Below, in pieces: positions 31,582 through 42,527 of a stretch of DNA of 64,000 nt. Below the pieces are notes generated by a model that worked only from the letters and a program-made list of their open reading frames with translations, was not told the origin of the DNA and searched no databases. The position numbers and the translations under genes are program-made. The stretch comes from Auricularia sp. M13 (Eukaryota; Basidiomycota; Agaricomycetes; Auriculariales; Auriculariaceae): assembly GCA_037042915.1 (NCBI GenBank), contig CM073198.1:1302001-1366000 (forward strand), given 5' to 3'. Numbering within the stretch: the first letter of the stretch is position 1; every line of letters starts with the position of its first letter.

Positions 31582-33779
31582 ATGCGGCAACTACCACCTG
31601 GCCGCAGCTGTGCTACAAGGGTCCCAGATATCTCTGGTCACAGGCAACTAGCTCATCGCAGGCTACATGACTTGTACGAGGGCGGTTTTCCTTATTCAAC
31701 GTTAGTTTGTTGAGTGCGCACCGCCCGTAATCACCGATCACTGACACTGGCGCCGCTTCAAACCGGCAACTGTACATTGTCAAGACAGCTTCGGGGTCAC
31801 GGCTCCTGTATAAACGCAACGTGTTGGTCTCATGGCGACGTTCAATGGCTGGCTACTGGCGGCGACGGTACGATTGGAAAAGCTTACGGTTGCTCAACGT
31901 TGAGTGATATTTGCGCAGATCAGCGTGTAGTCCTCTGGAACATGCACCAGGACGATGTTTCTGAACCATTGGTTGCGATGCCGGGCAGCACTGCGAGTTC
32001 GGTCGTTGCCTGTCTCAGTCCCTGCTGAAGAATTTCAGGGTAACATCTTCACCCTCGATTTCTCAGCTTCCGACAGATATATCATCAGGTGAGGCCTTTG
32101 TATCGTATCGCACGAGGTCTAATCCCACATATCGTCAGCGGTGGGACGGATGAGACTGTTCGGCGCTTTGACATCTCCCGGACACCCGACTTTCGTGCCT
32201 TCAATGTTCAGCAGGTAAGGATACCAATGCCTGTGGCTGCGATGCTTCTTCAAACTCACCTGCGCTAGGGAACAATACGCGATATTTCCAATCATCCAAC
32301 GCACGACGAACTCTTCCTCTCCGCCAGGCATGACACTTTCTCCTCGATACCGACCATTCTCTCACTTAGCGAACACATAGCGAAGACGGATCAGTTGTCT
32401 TGTACGACTCCCGCATGCCTGGGTCGGGGCACGCGGGCGAAGTCAACACGAACGCCGAATTCTCCGGGTGCCAATATCACCCGCTTTTGCACAATCTCTT
32501 TCTGACTACCGATGCCCGTGGGAGATGCTACCTTCGGGACGCGCGCATGGCATTCGCGGGGATGCCAACTGGTAACTCTGGCGACGCGCGACGTCCACCA
32601 GGCGGAATCGTACGGCAGTACGTGACCACGCTCTCGCGCCGCGGCGAAACGCACCTTGCCAATCCCGAGGCATCGAGTGTCGTTTTCGATAGCGCGGGTG
32701 CGTGTTCATGTTCCACTTGAAGCGATGATATTAAAACGTACTGGGGTTCTCAGGGGAGAAATTTGCAGTGATCTTTCTGGTTTGTCTGACTGCTCCGCGC
32801 TCGGAAGCGATAGGCACTGACCATAAAACCCAGTCGTTTTTCCCGACAATTTACTCGCTCGCGGACGAGTATCCCGTCGCGGTCTGCACTGGGCGAAATG
32901 ACATCGATGGCACACCGCTAGCGCCCGGTGTGCGGACATATGGGAACAGTTGCACGTTGAAGGTGCGTTAGCCAACCCAAGAGGTCATTGCTCGGACCAC
33001 TCATGTGTATCACATTAGCATGGCTCGTTTGGTGGACCTGGTGATTCGTATTTTGCCACAGGATCCGACGACTTTCGTGGCTACGTCTGGCGGATTCCCG
33101 ACGCGGCCGACTGCCTTACCACAAGAAAAGAGCTGACCATTGAAGCCTGGCAGGAGGAAGCTGAAATTTCCTTCGGTGGGTGCGAGCCCTTGTTTGATTC
33201 CTCGCATTGAACTCAAGTTTGTCAAGGATTTGCACAGTCCGTTCGCGGCTCCCGGGTACTCCCCCTCCGTTTAGATACCCCAGCATTCCGCCTGTCTGGT
33301 GAGATTCGCAATTCTCACATTTCTGCACCCGAGACCTGACACCGGTGCAGGTCACGACTCGCTCGTAAACTCTGTCCTTCTTCACCCTCACGCGCCTCTC
33401 GCCGTCACGTCCGGCGTTGAGAGCTATATGAGACTCCACAGTCCTGTTGCAACCACAGGATTTGAGAGGACCGACACGACAGTTCGGGACGTTCCAGAGT
33501 TACCAACGGCGCGCCAGGCACTGTTCCTGCGGGCTCTTGCCAGGGAACAGATGCCGCTGGCCAACACCATCCTAACTGGAGATGAAGCGGTTGTTGCGTT
33601 CTTCGACGAGTACGTGTATCTCATGCACCCCATGAACGCTGCTCAACTCGAGAAGGGTCGTGCGACAGGAGAGCGGCACCGAGTTCCCGTCGCGGTCGTG
33701 TAGACATCGGCCTGTTGACGGCGACGAATCGGACTCGGACTTGGAGTCGGACTCGAACTCCAGTGGTCCATCTGAATGA
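31582..33779 (+). CDS. WD40-repeat protein, DCAF5/DCAF8-like
   Basis: Proteins of this type are WD40 propellers, in animals substrate receptors of CUL4-DDB1 ubiquitin ligases. Thirteen exons (31582..31700, 31785..31867, 31919..32001, 32039..32088, 32139..32214, 32269..32327, 32381..32697, 32754..32779, 32834..32962, 33019..33175, 33218..33298, 33351..33609, 33656..33779) give 520 residues in frame. Typical segments: QLRGHGSCINATCWS, GGDDQRVVLWNMHQDD, SGGTDETVRRFD, SASEDGSVVLYDSR, YHPLLHNLFLTTDARG, FPTIYSLADEYPVAVCTGRN, CTLKHGSFGG, YFATGSDDFRGYVW, LSGHDSLVNSVLLHPHAPL, then an acidic DGDESDSDLESDS tail. Oddities: a 37-nt intron (32002-32038) and a GC-AG intron (32328-32380). Exon 1 is less certain than the rest. 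The stop overlaps an ATG of the next frame, but the neighbour more likely starts 138 bases further. Confidence 0.85.
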
Positions 33780-33916
33780 CATTGCTTTTCCGCGTTCGCT
33801 CGGGAGGGCCATGGATAGGAGCCAAAGTCCCTGTCTTTCCGCGTCCACCAATTACGCCCGGGTACCTCCTATCCACCTCCTTCCTTTCCAACCTTCTCCA
33901 CCTTCTACTAACTCTC

Positions 33917-35760
33917 ATGCCAAGACCTGTCTTCCTTGTCGCGTCGTCTTCTACAAGCGGCGCTGGCGTCGTCGGCCCAATCCCGTCGACGAGCCAACAA
34001 AATGACCCTCGCTTACAACCTACCACCCCGCCTATCCTCACGCGCCCTCGTCAGGCTTCCCGACGGCCCACGACTTTCACGACCCTGCCGTACCGGCAGC
34101 TCAAGACAGACATTGCCGTTTCGCCGCCGCCGCAAGCCACGGATGCTCCGCCTCGAGCCGCCGTCAATGCAGCGCCTGTCGCAGCCGCGACGCCTGCGCC
34201 AGTGCCGGCCGACATCCTACCCGCTCTTGCTTCGCTAGCATCTATTCTGCATATCCCTTCCGCAGTGGCAGTAGCGCCTCAAGCGATAGCATCAGTTTCG
34301 TCACTGCTGGCCGCGCCTCTGAGTATCATCCCGGCCGTACCTGCAGAATCATCCACGCTGCTCGTGGGCCACAGCTCGTCCGCGTTCTCGACGTCCACAT
34401 CGGCGCGTCCGTCGGCCACGTCAACCGCTCACCTGGCGACGCCAGACGCGGGGCACAGCAGCATCATGGCCGTTCTCGTCGTCGGAGGCGTGGTCGCGAC
34501 GTTATTCGGCAGCCTGGCCGCGTGGCACTCGTTCAGGAAGTCGCGCAAGACTCGCGGCTCGCACATCACGCCTGTCTTCGGTGGGCTGACACCGCCCAAC
34601 TTCCGGCCGAGCGAGGAGAAGTTCATCGGGCGGCCTTGGCAGACGTTCGAGGACAAGGAAGGCCTGCCCGTGAGCACGAGCGCGGCGAACGACCTCGCGC
34701 ATCTGCAGTACTTGCCGACTGGGACGGCGCTCCCGCCTGCAAAGTCAACGCTCGCGCCGGTCGGCTTATTGACGCCCTCCGGTTTCAGCATGCTGAGCGC
34801 GCTCTCGCCGGCGAAGCTGCGCGTGCGCAACGGCGACATCAGCAAGCCCCGCGTTGGCCTTGGTTACGAGACACATTCCATCCATGTGCCGACCAAGCCA
34901 GCGCCGAAGCCGCCCACGCCGCCGATACCCTCTCCGCCGCCGAATATGCCGCTCCCCCAGCTGCCGACGCAGCCCGCTTCGGTCTTCGTGATGGTGACGA
35001 GCGCAAGTCAGGGAAGCCTTGCCATACGCCAAGCTGCGGCTAGTGCGTGCTACAACCTTGGTTCTTTCCGCAACGCGCTGACAGTCTGCCAGGCACTGCT
35101 GCCCACTCCACGACCAAAGCCTTCACCCCGAGGGACCCGCCACAAAGCGGCCTGATGCGCCAACACTCGGCGAAGACTCCCGCGATGACACCGAACGAGC
35201 GTCCGTTGACCGAGTTGCAGACCAAGGTGCTTACGAGTGCGCTTGGGCTAACCAGCCCTCCTAGTCCCAACATTGACCTCGACCTGTATCGTTACACGCG
35301 CTACGGGTTCGAGGACGCGCAGTCGGAATATCCTCCGTCGCCGCCTCTGCGGTCCACGGTGTTGCCTCCTGATGCGAGCCCGAATACTGCGCTGGGCCAA
35401 TTGCTACTCGACTCTGCGCCGTCGCCTTACCCCAGCCCACAACCCACTGCACCGCAGATGCTGCAGAGCAAGAGCTCGAGCGAGCGCAGCCTTGTCCTGC
35501 CGCCGTCCTATACGCACTCGAGCAGCTCGCCTGGCTTGCCCTATTTGTCGAGTGCAGACGATGGCGTCTGGCCGGAGGAAGAGTCGCGGCTCGCCCCTCT
35601 GCCCGTCAAGCCGTTGAAGGTGGCGCGGAAGGATACGCGCGGACCCAGCAAGAAACACAGAGTAAAGCGGGCGTCGCTGCTCCCGCGCTTGGAATTTCCG
35701 ATGCCGCCTGCGACCGTTCCCGCTCGACCTTCGCTCTGGGACGAGGCGGCCGCTATGTAA
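33917..35760 (+). CDS. Single-pass membrane protein with Pro/Ser-rich domains
   Basis: Exons 33917..35042 and 35093..35760 (50-nt GTGCGT...CAG intron) encode 597 residues. The N-terminal 180 residues are Ala/Pro/Ser/Thr-rich and likely extracellular or luminal. One membrane helix (IMAVLVVGGVVATLFGSLAAW, about 183-203, shown as 13+8 residues) is followed by a basic RKSRKTR stop-transfer. The remaining 390 residues are a proline-rich cytosolic tail (PKPPTPPIPSPPPN, SPYPSPQPT). Two conserved-looking islands stand out: GGLTPPNFRPSEEKF and LDLYRYTRYGFEDAQSEYPPSPPL. The start ATG at 33917 was preferred over the one at 33776, which overlaps the upstream stop codon. No clear signal peptide. Function unknown; a cell-wall sensor or scaffold is only a guess. 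Confidence 0.7.
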
Positions 35761-36173
35761 AGTTTCTGAATCCTTCAAGGATAACCTCTCACCTTCGCAT
35801 TGTATCCGGCTGGAATATCCCTTCGCCTTTGTTTTCGTGCAACACACAGAGTTTCAGCATTCTCAGGTCATGTTGTAGCTCGTACTAGTTATCCACTTCG
35901 CCTTGTATTCAGATCGCAATGTACTTATTATTGATGCCCATGGCCATTGGTTCCGGATCCGAGATAGACGGACTGATAACGAATCGGTCTCAAAACTCAG
36001 TGTCATACCAGTCATGTAGCGGTCCCGTTATGGTCCCGTAGCATCGGCAGTTGCGAGCGCGATGCGCAGCTTAAAGTTATTATGACTCCGTGCTTATGGC
36101 TTGGACGTAAATCGGACGCACTTTAAATAGGCAATGTCAGAAATGGCAACCACATCGCACCCCAGCATTCGAC
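35761..36173. other. Intergenic with TTTAAATA promoter-like box
   Basis: TTTAAATA at 36122-36129 lies about 45 bases upstream of the next ATG. Nothing else recognised. Confidence 0.45.
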
Positions 36174-36746
36174 ATGTCTCAGACTCTCCCTCCCATCTCA
36201 GAGCTCGTATCTCAGCCATTCAGCTCGGAGAAACTTTCAAGCGTCTTGCACACCCTCTTCGAGCCGTACCCGCGGCTGAATGAGCTTCTCGTCACGCAGC
36301 TCGCCAGCGAGCCGTCGTCTCTCAGCTCGGTTAAGTCGTACGACGAATTCATCGACAAGACGGTCGACCTTATGCTCAAATGGACGCCGGACGACAAAGC
36401 CTTCTTCGTGCACTATCACCCCGTCGACCCGTCCATCCAAGTCTCGCCCGAGGACGCGAAGGGCGACGCAGTGACGGCGCGGCTCGCGCATCTCAACGAG
36501 CTGTACCAGTGCCTCTACCCCGCTATGCACTTCATCACGTTCGTCGACGGGCGAAGCCGCGAGGAGATTGTGCGCGAATTCGAGGATCTGCTCGGCGTCG
36601 AGCACTCGCTCGATCCGAATAAGCCGTCGACGGAGGAGTACAAGCGCGTCTCGTGCGCGAATTATTCGGCGGAGCTCTCGAGAGGGATCTCAGCTGTTGG
36701 ACAGGCGGCCAAGGCGAAGGCTCGCACGTTGAGTCCAGAATATTGA
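36174..36746 (+). CDS. OHCU decarboxylase (UraD family)
   Basis: OHCU decarboxylase converts 2-oxo-4-hydroxy-4-carboxy-5-ureidoimidazoline to S-allantoin, the last step of the uricase pathway of purine breakdown. Single exon of 190 residues, a usual length for fungal members. Visible features: PPISELVSQPF and LFEPYPRLNELL at the N-terminus, SYDEFIDKTVDLM, the HP dipeptide expected to hold the catalytic His (AFFVHYHPVDPSI), LAHLNELYQCLYP, and ITFVDGRSREEIVREFE near the end. No peroxisomal targeting tail (it ends SPEY). No other purine catabolism gene is in the window, although the DAL5-type transporter at 57.8 kb belongs to a family that includes allantoate carriers. Confidence 0.78.
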   Translation: MSQTLPPISELVSQPFSSEKLSSVLHTLFEPYPRLNELLVTQLASEPSSLSSVKSYDEFIDKTVDLMLKWTPDDKAFFVHYHPVDPSIQVSPEDAKGDAVTARLAHLNELYQCLYPAMHFITFVDGRSREEIVREFEDLLGVEHSLDPNKPSTEEYKRVSCANYSAELSRGISAVGQAAKAKARTLSPEY

Positions 36747-36919
36747 CTAGGTTACGCTTGTATGCGAAACACGAGCCTTTGTATACGGGAACACGAAACA
36801 TCATGGAAATCGCGTGCGATTTCGAGAGCGTCGATAATCTCGTGGAGTACGTGAGCCTGAGGACGTCTTCGCATTGCATGTGACGGATCTGCATGAATAT
36901 TTTTCGCCAGAGGCCCGCG

Positions 36920-36926
36920 TATAAAA
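36920..36926 (+). promoter_or_regulatory. TATA-like box
   Basis: TATAAAA about 100 bases upstream of the small ORF at 37026. Confidence 0.3.
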
Positions 36927-37025
36927 ATCCTTGACCGGTGGTCATGGGCCCTTCGTGCCCCATACGCTGTTTCGTTTCTCACCCATCAGTCATCAACGCC
37001 GCCAATTCGAAGCCAATAAACGACG

Positions 37026-37169
37026 ATGACTGAGGTTACGCCTAACCAAGGCAGAAGGGCGTTGCCACTACTCATGGTGTTGATGGTCTTGTCACTACTG
37101 AAAGCCGGCCGCGGGCGATCTGAGCGTAACACCGGTATTCATTGGGACGCTGTTGTACACAGTATCTGA
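37026..37169 (+). CDS. Small ORF with hydrophobic segment, uncertain
   Basis: A 47-residue frame starting MTEVTPNQGRR, with LPLLMVLMVLSLLK as a short hydrophobic stretch. It is supported only by a TATA-like box and reasonable spacing. It may be the first exon of a lost gene or a chance frame. Confidence 0.22.
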   Translation: MTEVTPNQGRRALPLLMVLMVLSLLKAGRGRSERNTGIHWDAVVHSI

Positions 37170-37403
37170 ACTATCTGAGCGTAAGTAGTATGAACACTTG
37201 AGATATCCGCTCCTCGTTCCAACTGTTAACGCTCTTGAGGATAACTCACGTGGCATCGACATTGGCAGCTACAAAGTCCGCGAATACTTGCAAGGTTTTC
37301 ACCGACCGGAGTGTTTGTTGCTGAAAAGCTTTACGAGTTTCTCACCAAATATACAGAGACACGCGAATAAGTTTCCCATGATCATCGAAGCCAACATCGG
37401 ACC

Positions 37404-38493
37404 TCACGACTCGCGCTGAGCGGGATCGCCGTTTGTGGTCCTCATGTTTGAGCCGTGCCTCGAAGCATGGAGTCGCGTGCGGTCCGACTCCGCCATCACC
37501 GTCGAGCGTTCTGCTGAATGAGTGGGCATAGGAGGGGCGTGGCCATAGGGTCCAACAGGCGGCGAAACCGGCGAAGCATGCTGTCTCTGATTCGTAGGCG
37601 ACAGAGACGGGGCCATGTGCGTTTGCAGAGGCGGGACAGACCACACCGGCGCCTGAGTCCGCGACGATACGTCGGTCCCGCTTGGACGGTTTCGCTTCTG
37701 CGGCGGGAGAGTCGGGTCAACCTGGACGAACTTGCGCTTCGGGAGGCCAGTGCTTGCATCCGACGGCTGGTACTCTTCGATACGGATAACCTTTGGTGCT
37801 GGTGCGGTAGCTGGAGAGGCTGCTTTTCCTTTGTCCGCTGGCAACGCAATGGGTTTAGGCGCTGGTCCCGCCACGTGCACGTGACGGCGCTCAGATGGTG
37901 GCAGTGGTGGTGGGCCGTTCCGCTCCTGAGGCACTTGGGCAGCACGAGGCTCAGCGGGCGTGCGCGCCAACGACGACGATTCGCGTCGCGTGTCAGGGTG
38001 TTCCGCGGCAGATGGCGCTGAGTTCCTGCGTGGCCCGTGATGCGCGCCTAGGACGGCGTGCGTAAACACCGCGCGATCGGCCGCGCTCATGTTTTGCACG
38101 CGAGGATACGCTTCCGGCCGTGCGGTGGGCTCGTATTTCTTGCGGATAGCTTCGAGCTCTTGGATACGATCCATTAAGAGCCTATTATGGCCGGAATCAA
38201 TACCGAATGAGTGCAAGTGTAGAGTGTCGATCTGAAAAACGCACTTTTTCTCATCTCTGAGGCGTCTATTCGCATCCAAAAGCTGCATGTTCTCGTCCGA
38301 AAGCTGCATGTACTCTGCGTCCCGATGTTTCAGGCGCTGTGAAGCGTTAGTCCCCGTGCAATATATTTTGATTGTTTTTACTTACCGCTTCGGTGTCCTT
38401 GAAGGCATTCCAGCAAGCGGTATAGGAAGCGCTGTAAGCCTCGACGTCTGGAACTTGTTTCTGGCTGTTAGGTCGCGGCGTCGAGGACGACAT
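37404..38493 (-). CDS. Coiled-coil / Pro-rich protein, unknown
   Basis: Exons 38493..38386, 38336..38245 and 38181..37404 encode 325 residues, with GT-AG introns of 49 and 63 nt. Residues about 15-85 are helical and heptad-like (YMQLSDENMQLLDANRRLRDEKK, read in two halves, then LLMDRIQELEAIRKKYE), probably a dimerising coiled coil. The rest is basic, Pro/Ser-rich and disordered (PPPLPPSERRHVHV, PKVIRIEEYQPSD, LPKRKFVQVDP, PPQKRNRPSG). Such proteins often act in the nucleus, but no domain is recognised. A plus-strand frame over the same DNA is a shadow. Confidence 0.7.
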
Positions 38494-39497
38494 GGTTGGG
38501 TTTGAAGACAAAGAGCACGCGGCAGTTCAACGTCCGCCATTTTTGGTCTTTGCGTGGCGCAAGGCAAGGGGCGAAGTAAAACATGTGTGCCGATCCGGTC
38601 CGTTTAGCCTCATTTCCTCTTTCGGCCATCGCAGGAGCCACGTTGACGGTTGCGCCCTCTTCTCAAAGTCCTGGACTCGTTCAAGGTAGCTCGGAGTAGA
38701 CGCTTTCCTGTTGCGGTTCTTTGTGAACTCTCAGACTATGGGCACGGGCACGCTTTGCTCGACGCAAGTTCAAAACCGCGGAACCAAGCGTGTGATCCCG
38801 GCTCTTTCCCCGGTTCGTCATAACTCCGGCATCAATAGTCAAAGAACCTCGGTACCGTTTCCTTTGTTTCCTTTTTCTGACTGGCCCAGAGCTGGCCTCA
38901 TGTTCAGCAGCAGGCCGTCATAGTCAGGTCGTGGAATTCTGGGCCGTTATGTACTGGGAGAGCAGCACTCTGAAAACGCCAAAAATCCTCCTTTGTCATG
39001 CCTGACAACCACCGTAGCATCCTCTGGCTCTACTAGTCTGGGGCAGTCAGGCAGCAGCACAGATCTTGATATAGCTCGGGACCACTGGAAAGCTTATCTT
39101 CAGAGAAGTAACAAAAAACTGATTCTACCACCACCACCAGCCGCAGATAAGAGAACAATTAGATATGATGGGCTGTTATAAAGAAGGGTATCTTGACTTT
39201 AAAGCAAAAGCTATGGTACATACATGTGCAGCCAGGAAAATGTGTGCCTTGTATACTGCTTTCCGCGTACACAATCCTCGCAACGCGGCAGCCCTTAGGA
39301 AAGGCAGCGGCGCATATGACCGAGCAAAACGGCCAGCACCTGGTTAATGTGTCGCATGACAAGAGCGCGAGATGCTGCGCTAGGCTCAAGGCCGTCATCT
39401 CGCGACTTGTGTAAAGGTTCAGAGACAAGAAGGAGCACGAGATTAAACTCCGCAATTGTCACTTCTTGTACACCTTCGACCGCGAGATAGGTTGGTA
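38494..39497. other. Intergenic, more A/T-rich, no gene seen
   Basis: Includes the promoter of the coiled-coil gene. Frames around 38990-39450 are broken by stops. They could be debris of an old element, but no family is recognised. Confidence 0.4.
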
Positions 39498-39930
39498 CAG
39501 TCGAACCTGTCCTAACCCATACCTGTTCTAACCCATACTCGCTACTAACCCATGAGATTTTTCTGTCCACCACCTCGGTTCCATTATAAAACCCATAAGT
39601 CCATGATATCCCATAGGCCATGGTGTCCGAAGCATTTTCTGCTATGTGAATCATGGGTTTTAGGTGGCTAAGGATACTTCCGGAACCAGTCTGATGCTCT
39701 GAAATCCATTCTTGACATCTCAAAATGTCTTTTAACACGCAGAAATGGGTACAGGAAATGGTTTCGGTGGCAGACAGTGCGATTATGTGCTGAGACTGCC
39801 CTAACTCATTACTTCCAGAGACGAGTGCCCGCCTGACATAACAAGTGTGCCTCTGCTGCATCCCATACTCCATGATAACCCATACTCCCGGACTGGAACC
39901 AAGAGGTATGGTTTAAGACAGGTTCGACTG
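39498..39930. mobile_element. TA-flanked MITE with CAGTCGAACC ends
   Basis: A 433-bp element. The left end CAGTCGAACCTGTCCTAACC and the right end (complement of 39904-39930) match over about 28 bases with 2 mismatches. TA dinucleotides flank both ends (39496-39497, 39931-39932). The interior has several AACCCATA motifs and no transposase. TIR start and TA target fit the Tc1/mariner/pogo superfamily. A related element follows 115 bases downstream. Confidence 0.75.
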
Positions 39931-40045
39931 TACAAGGTTGGTAATTGGCAGACCTGGACCTCCACGGTACTCATTGCCCCCTGCGAAGCTGCGTCCATCA
40001 CGCGTAAGCACGCGCTTAGCAGGGGACAGCAATTGTAAGTGACTA

Positions 40046-40223
40046 CAGTCGAAGCCCTTATAAGCCATGGCATTTGGGACCCACCAAAACCTATGGGTTA
40101 TGCGAATTATGGCCTAAGAGGGCGGGTATTTGTATGTGAATCTCGATTCCGGAGGTGGCCAAACGCTCTGGCCGGCTATGGCTTATGGACGAAGAGGGCT
40201 ATGGGTTATAAGAGCTTCGACTG
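40046..40223. mobile_element. TA-flanked MITE, related shorter element
   Basis: A 178-bp element with ends CAGTCGAAGCCCTTATAA / complement of 40199-40223 (about 25 bases, 3 mismatches), flanked by TA (40044-40045, 40224-40225). Its first nine TIR bases and the CCCATA-like motifs are shared with the 39498-39930 element, so the two probably use the same transposase source. Confidence 0.7.
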
Positions 40224-40332
40224 TATGTATGTGCCATTTGCGATTCTTGACGGAAGAGCACGTTCCACTTGCTATAATAAACATTTGCTATGCAGTCGAT
40301 ATACAACGGTTGCGAGAAGGGAGTTCAGGTTC

Positions 40333-41558
40333 TTAATCTATATTGAGCGCGACCTTGGCCGCCTGCCAGCTCGCGAGGGAGATGGAATGCATGGGCACCT
40401 GCTTCACGAGGCCGATGCCCAGGCCAGCGTAGAACCCGCGCCAGCCGCGCGCCTGCCACACGGTGCCGACGGTCTCCCAGAAGCCGATGGTGCGCGTCGG
40501 GGAGAGTGTGCCGGAGGCCTGCTGCACGCGCCGGATGACCTCGAGCGGGTACGTGACGATCTGCGCGCTGGCACCGGCGAGCGCGCCGACGGCGAGGTGG
40601 ATGCGCCCGCGGTGCGCGTCGAACGCCGCGGGCGACAGCCGCGCGTGCACAGCGGCGTTCAGCGTCTCCCAGACGAGGAAGATGCCGCCGCGGTAGGGCA
40701 CGGTGCCCAGCGCGGAAACCGCGAAGCCGCGGTAGAAGTGGAAGAAGGGAAAGGCGATGAGGAAGGACGACGGCGCGCGTCCGGGCACGATGCCTTCCTG
40801 CCAGATCGCGCGCACGGCGTTCCCTGGGCTCGGCGTGAAGCTGCTGGACGCGGCACGCGTGTCAATGGCCATGCGCACGCGGATGAGCTCGAATGGATAT
40901 GTGAAAGGCAGCGTCGAGAGGCCTGTAAGATCAGTCAAGCTTGACAGAGGATAATCAGTTGGAAGGCTGACATACCCGTTAATGCACCCGTCACTAATCG
41001 TCGGTATGATGTCTGTTTGTCGGGTGTAGGCATGACCCACTGTACGCGTCATGAGTATGAAGAAGTACTGTAGCTGACTGGTTTATACTCACTGCCGAAA
41101 TACCCTCATAGACGGTGTACCCGATAGCAGCGTGCGGAATTGCACGAGCCAGTGTCAGCGAGTGCCCGCGAAACAGTCCACGGAAACCTTCGCGTCGCAA
41201 TATCTCGCGCAGTGTATAGAATAGTCCACTGAATCCTGATAAAACAATAGATGGAATGATCAGCACAACAGTGATGGTGCCCATTTCAGTTTGACTAACC
41301 AGAATACTTTCCATAGGTTGCGTTGTGAGTCTGGAAAAGGATCTTGACGCGTTCAATGGGTGCAATGGCCGTCTTCGCCTGGTATCATGTCAATAAACTA
41401 AAGGATTGGCAGTCAAATGAACAGAAGCAGACCAATCCGCCAGCAAAGCCGCCCGCAATGGATGAGCGCACGAGATAATCATAGCTGTCCCGGTCAGGTC
41501 GAGTCTTTATCAGTCGCCAGTGGGGGAAGCGGGCGCTCGGTTCAGGTGAGCTCGACAT
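40333..41558 (-). CDS. LEU5: LEU5-like mitochondrial coenzyme A carrier
   Basis: LEU5/SLC25A16/42-type carriers sit in the inner mitochondrial membrane and bring CoA into the matrix. Exons 41558..41433, 41378..41300, 41235..41093, 41039..40976 and 40922..40333 give 333 residues, the normal size. The three carrier signatures are PIERVKIL, PFELIRVRM and PLEVIRRVQ. LEU5-type stretches include GLFRGHSLTLARAIPHAAIG, RRLVTGALTGL, HFYRGFAVSALGTVPY and WRGFYAGLGIGLVKQVPM. All introns are GT-AG, 40-64 nt. Assignment to the CoA-carrier branch rests on remembered similarity to yeast Leu5; other SLC25 branches are less likely. The Ngaro-like element starts 364 bases upstream of its start codon. Confidence 0.83.
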
Positions 41559-41921
41559 GTACTGCCAGTGCGAGACTCTGGCTGTCGAGCGGCTTGTATG
41601 GTGGTCGCGTGCGCTGCTACCCGATGAACCGGAGCATGTGAGCACAAGGTCCGGAAGTTGACGCCGGCGCGCAAACTCCGCTCCGTCTCGTTGTTTTGCT
41701 CGTTTTTCTCAGAAACCATGTTTCACCCCGCAGGGGGGCACGGACTACAGTGTGAATATATCATGTCCTGTAATAATTTCTTATTGCGAATATTATAGGG
41801 TTCCGTGTTCAACGTGACCTCAGAATGGCATTGCATTAGAGTGATCATCGAGTGTATCCAGAGCTGCTACGCATCTACCGAAACTGGGAATATCGCGCAC
41901 TCAGTGTTTGCAACATCTGCT

Positions 41922-42047
41922 TCTGTGCCGTCATTTCTCATCGCACGGCAATGGATGGTCTGGTGTGCGGGTGAAGACGGCCGTCCATGGCCTTCTTCCG
42001 GCTCGCCCGCGGTGCGCTGCAGGGAATGGAGTGAGAGAGGATTCCCA
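41922..42047 (-). repeat. Split direct repeat, 3' terminal copy (126 bp)
   Basis: Starts TCTGTGCCGTC on the plus strand; identical to 42330-42455. Marks the 3' end of the element. Confidence 0.92.
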
Positions 42048-42168
42048 TTCCAACAGCGCAACGCATTGGAGCCCAATGCGAAAGGAAAACTCAAGTGGAT
42101 AGAGATTAAAAATGAGCATTGATAAACAACAAAGCAGAATGATGCGATACAAAGGGCAGGGAGGGAGG

Positions 42169-42329
42169 GAGAACTTTCAAACAGAACTGAGCGCGCTGTC
42201 AATGGCGTAGACAGCGTCGGATGATGGACGTTGCGACGAGAGAAGCAGAATGAGCTAGTACTAGCTTCATTCCTAGCACAGACATTTTTCTGCCCATCCG
42301 TTCGTGCCTCACTCCTAAGCAGAAATTCA
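42169..42329 (-). repeat. Split direct repeat, internal copy of the 5' repeat (161 bp)
   Basis: Ends AGCAGAAATTCA on the plus strand; one mismatch to 47344-47504. It abuts the internal 126-bp copy and so reproduces the junction a circularised element would have. Confidence 0.92.
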
Positions 42330-42455
42330 TCTGTGCCGTCATTTCTCATCGCACGGCAATGGATGGTCTGGTGTGCGGGTGAAGACGGCCGTCCATGGCC
42401 TTCTTCCGGCTCGCCCGCGGTGCGCTGCAGGGAATGGAGTGAGAGAGGATTCCCA
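42330..42455 (-). repeat. Split direct repeat, internal copy of the 3' repeat (126 bp)
   Basis: Identical to 41922-42047. Lies between the recombinase ORF and the internal 161-bp copy. Confidence 0.92.
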
Positions 42456-42527
42456 AGACATGCAGGAGCTTGCGACGCATCGAGCGAACGCAGAGGACCC
42501 GAAAACAAAAGGAGCAAGCGACGTACG

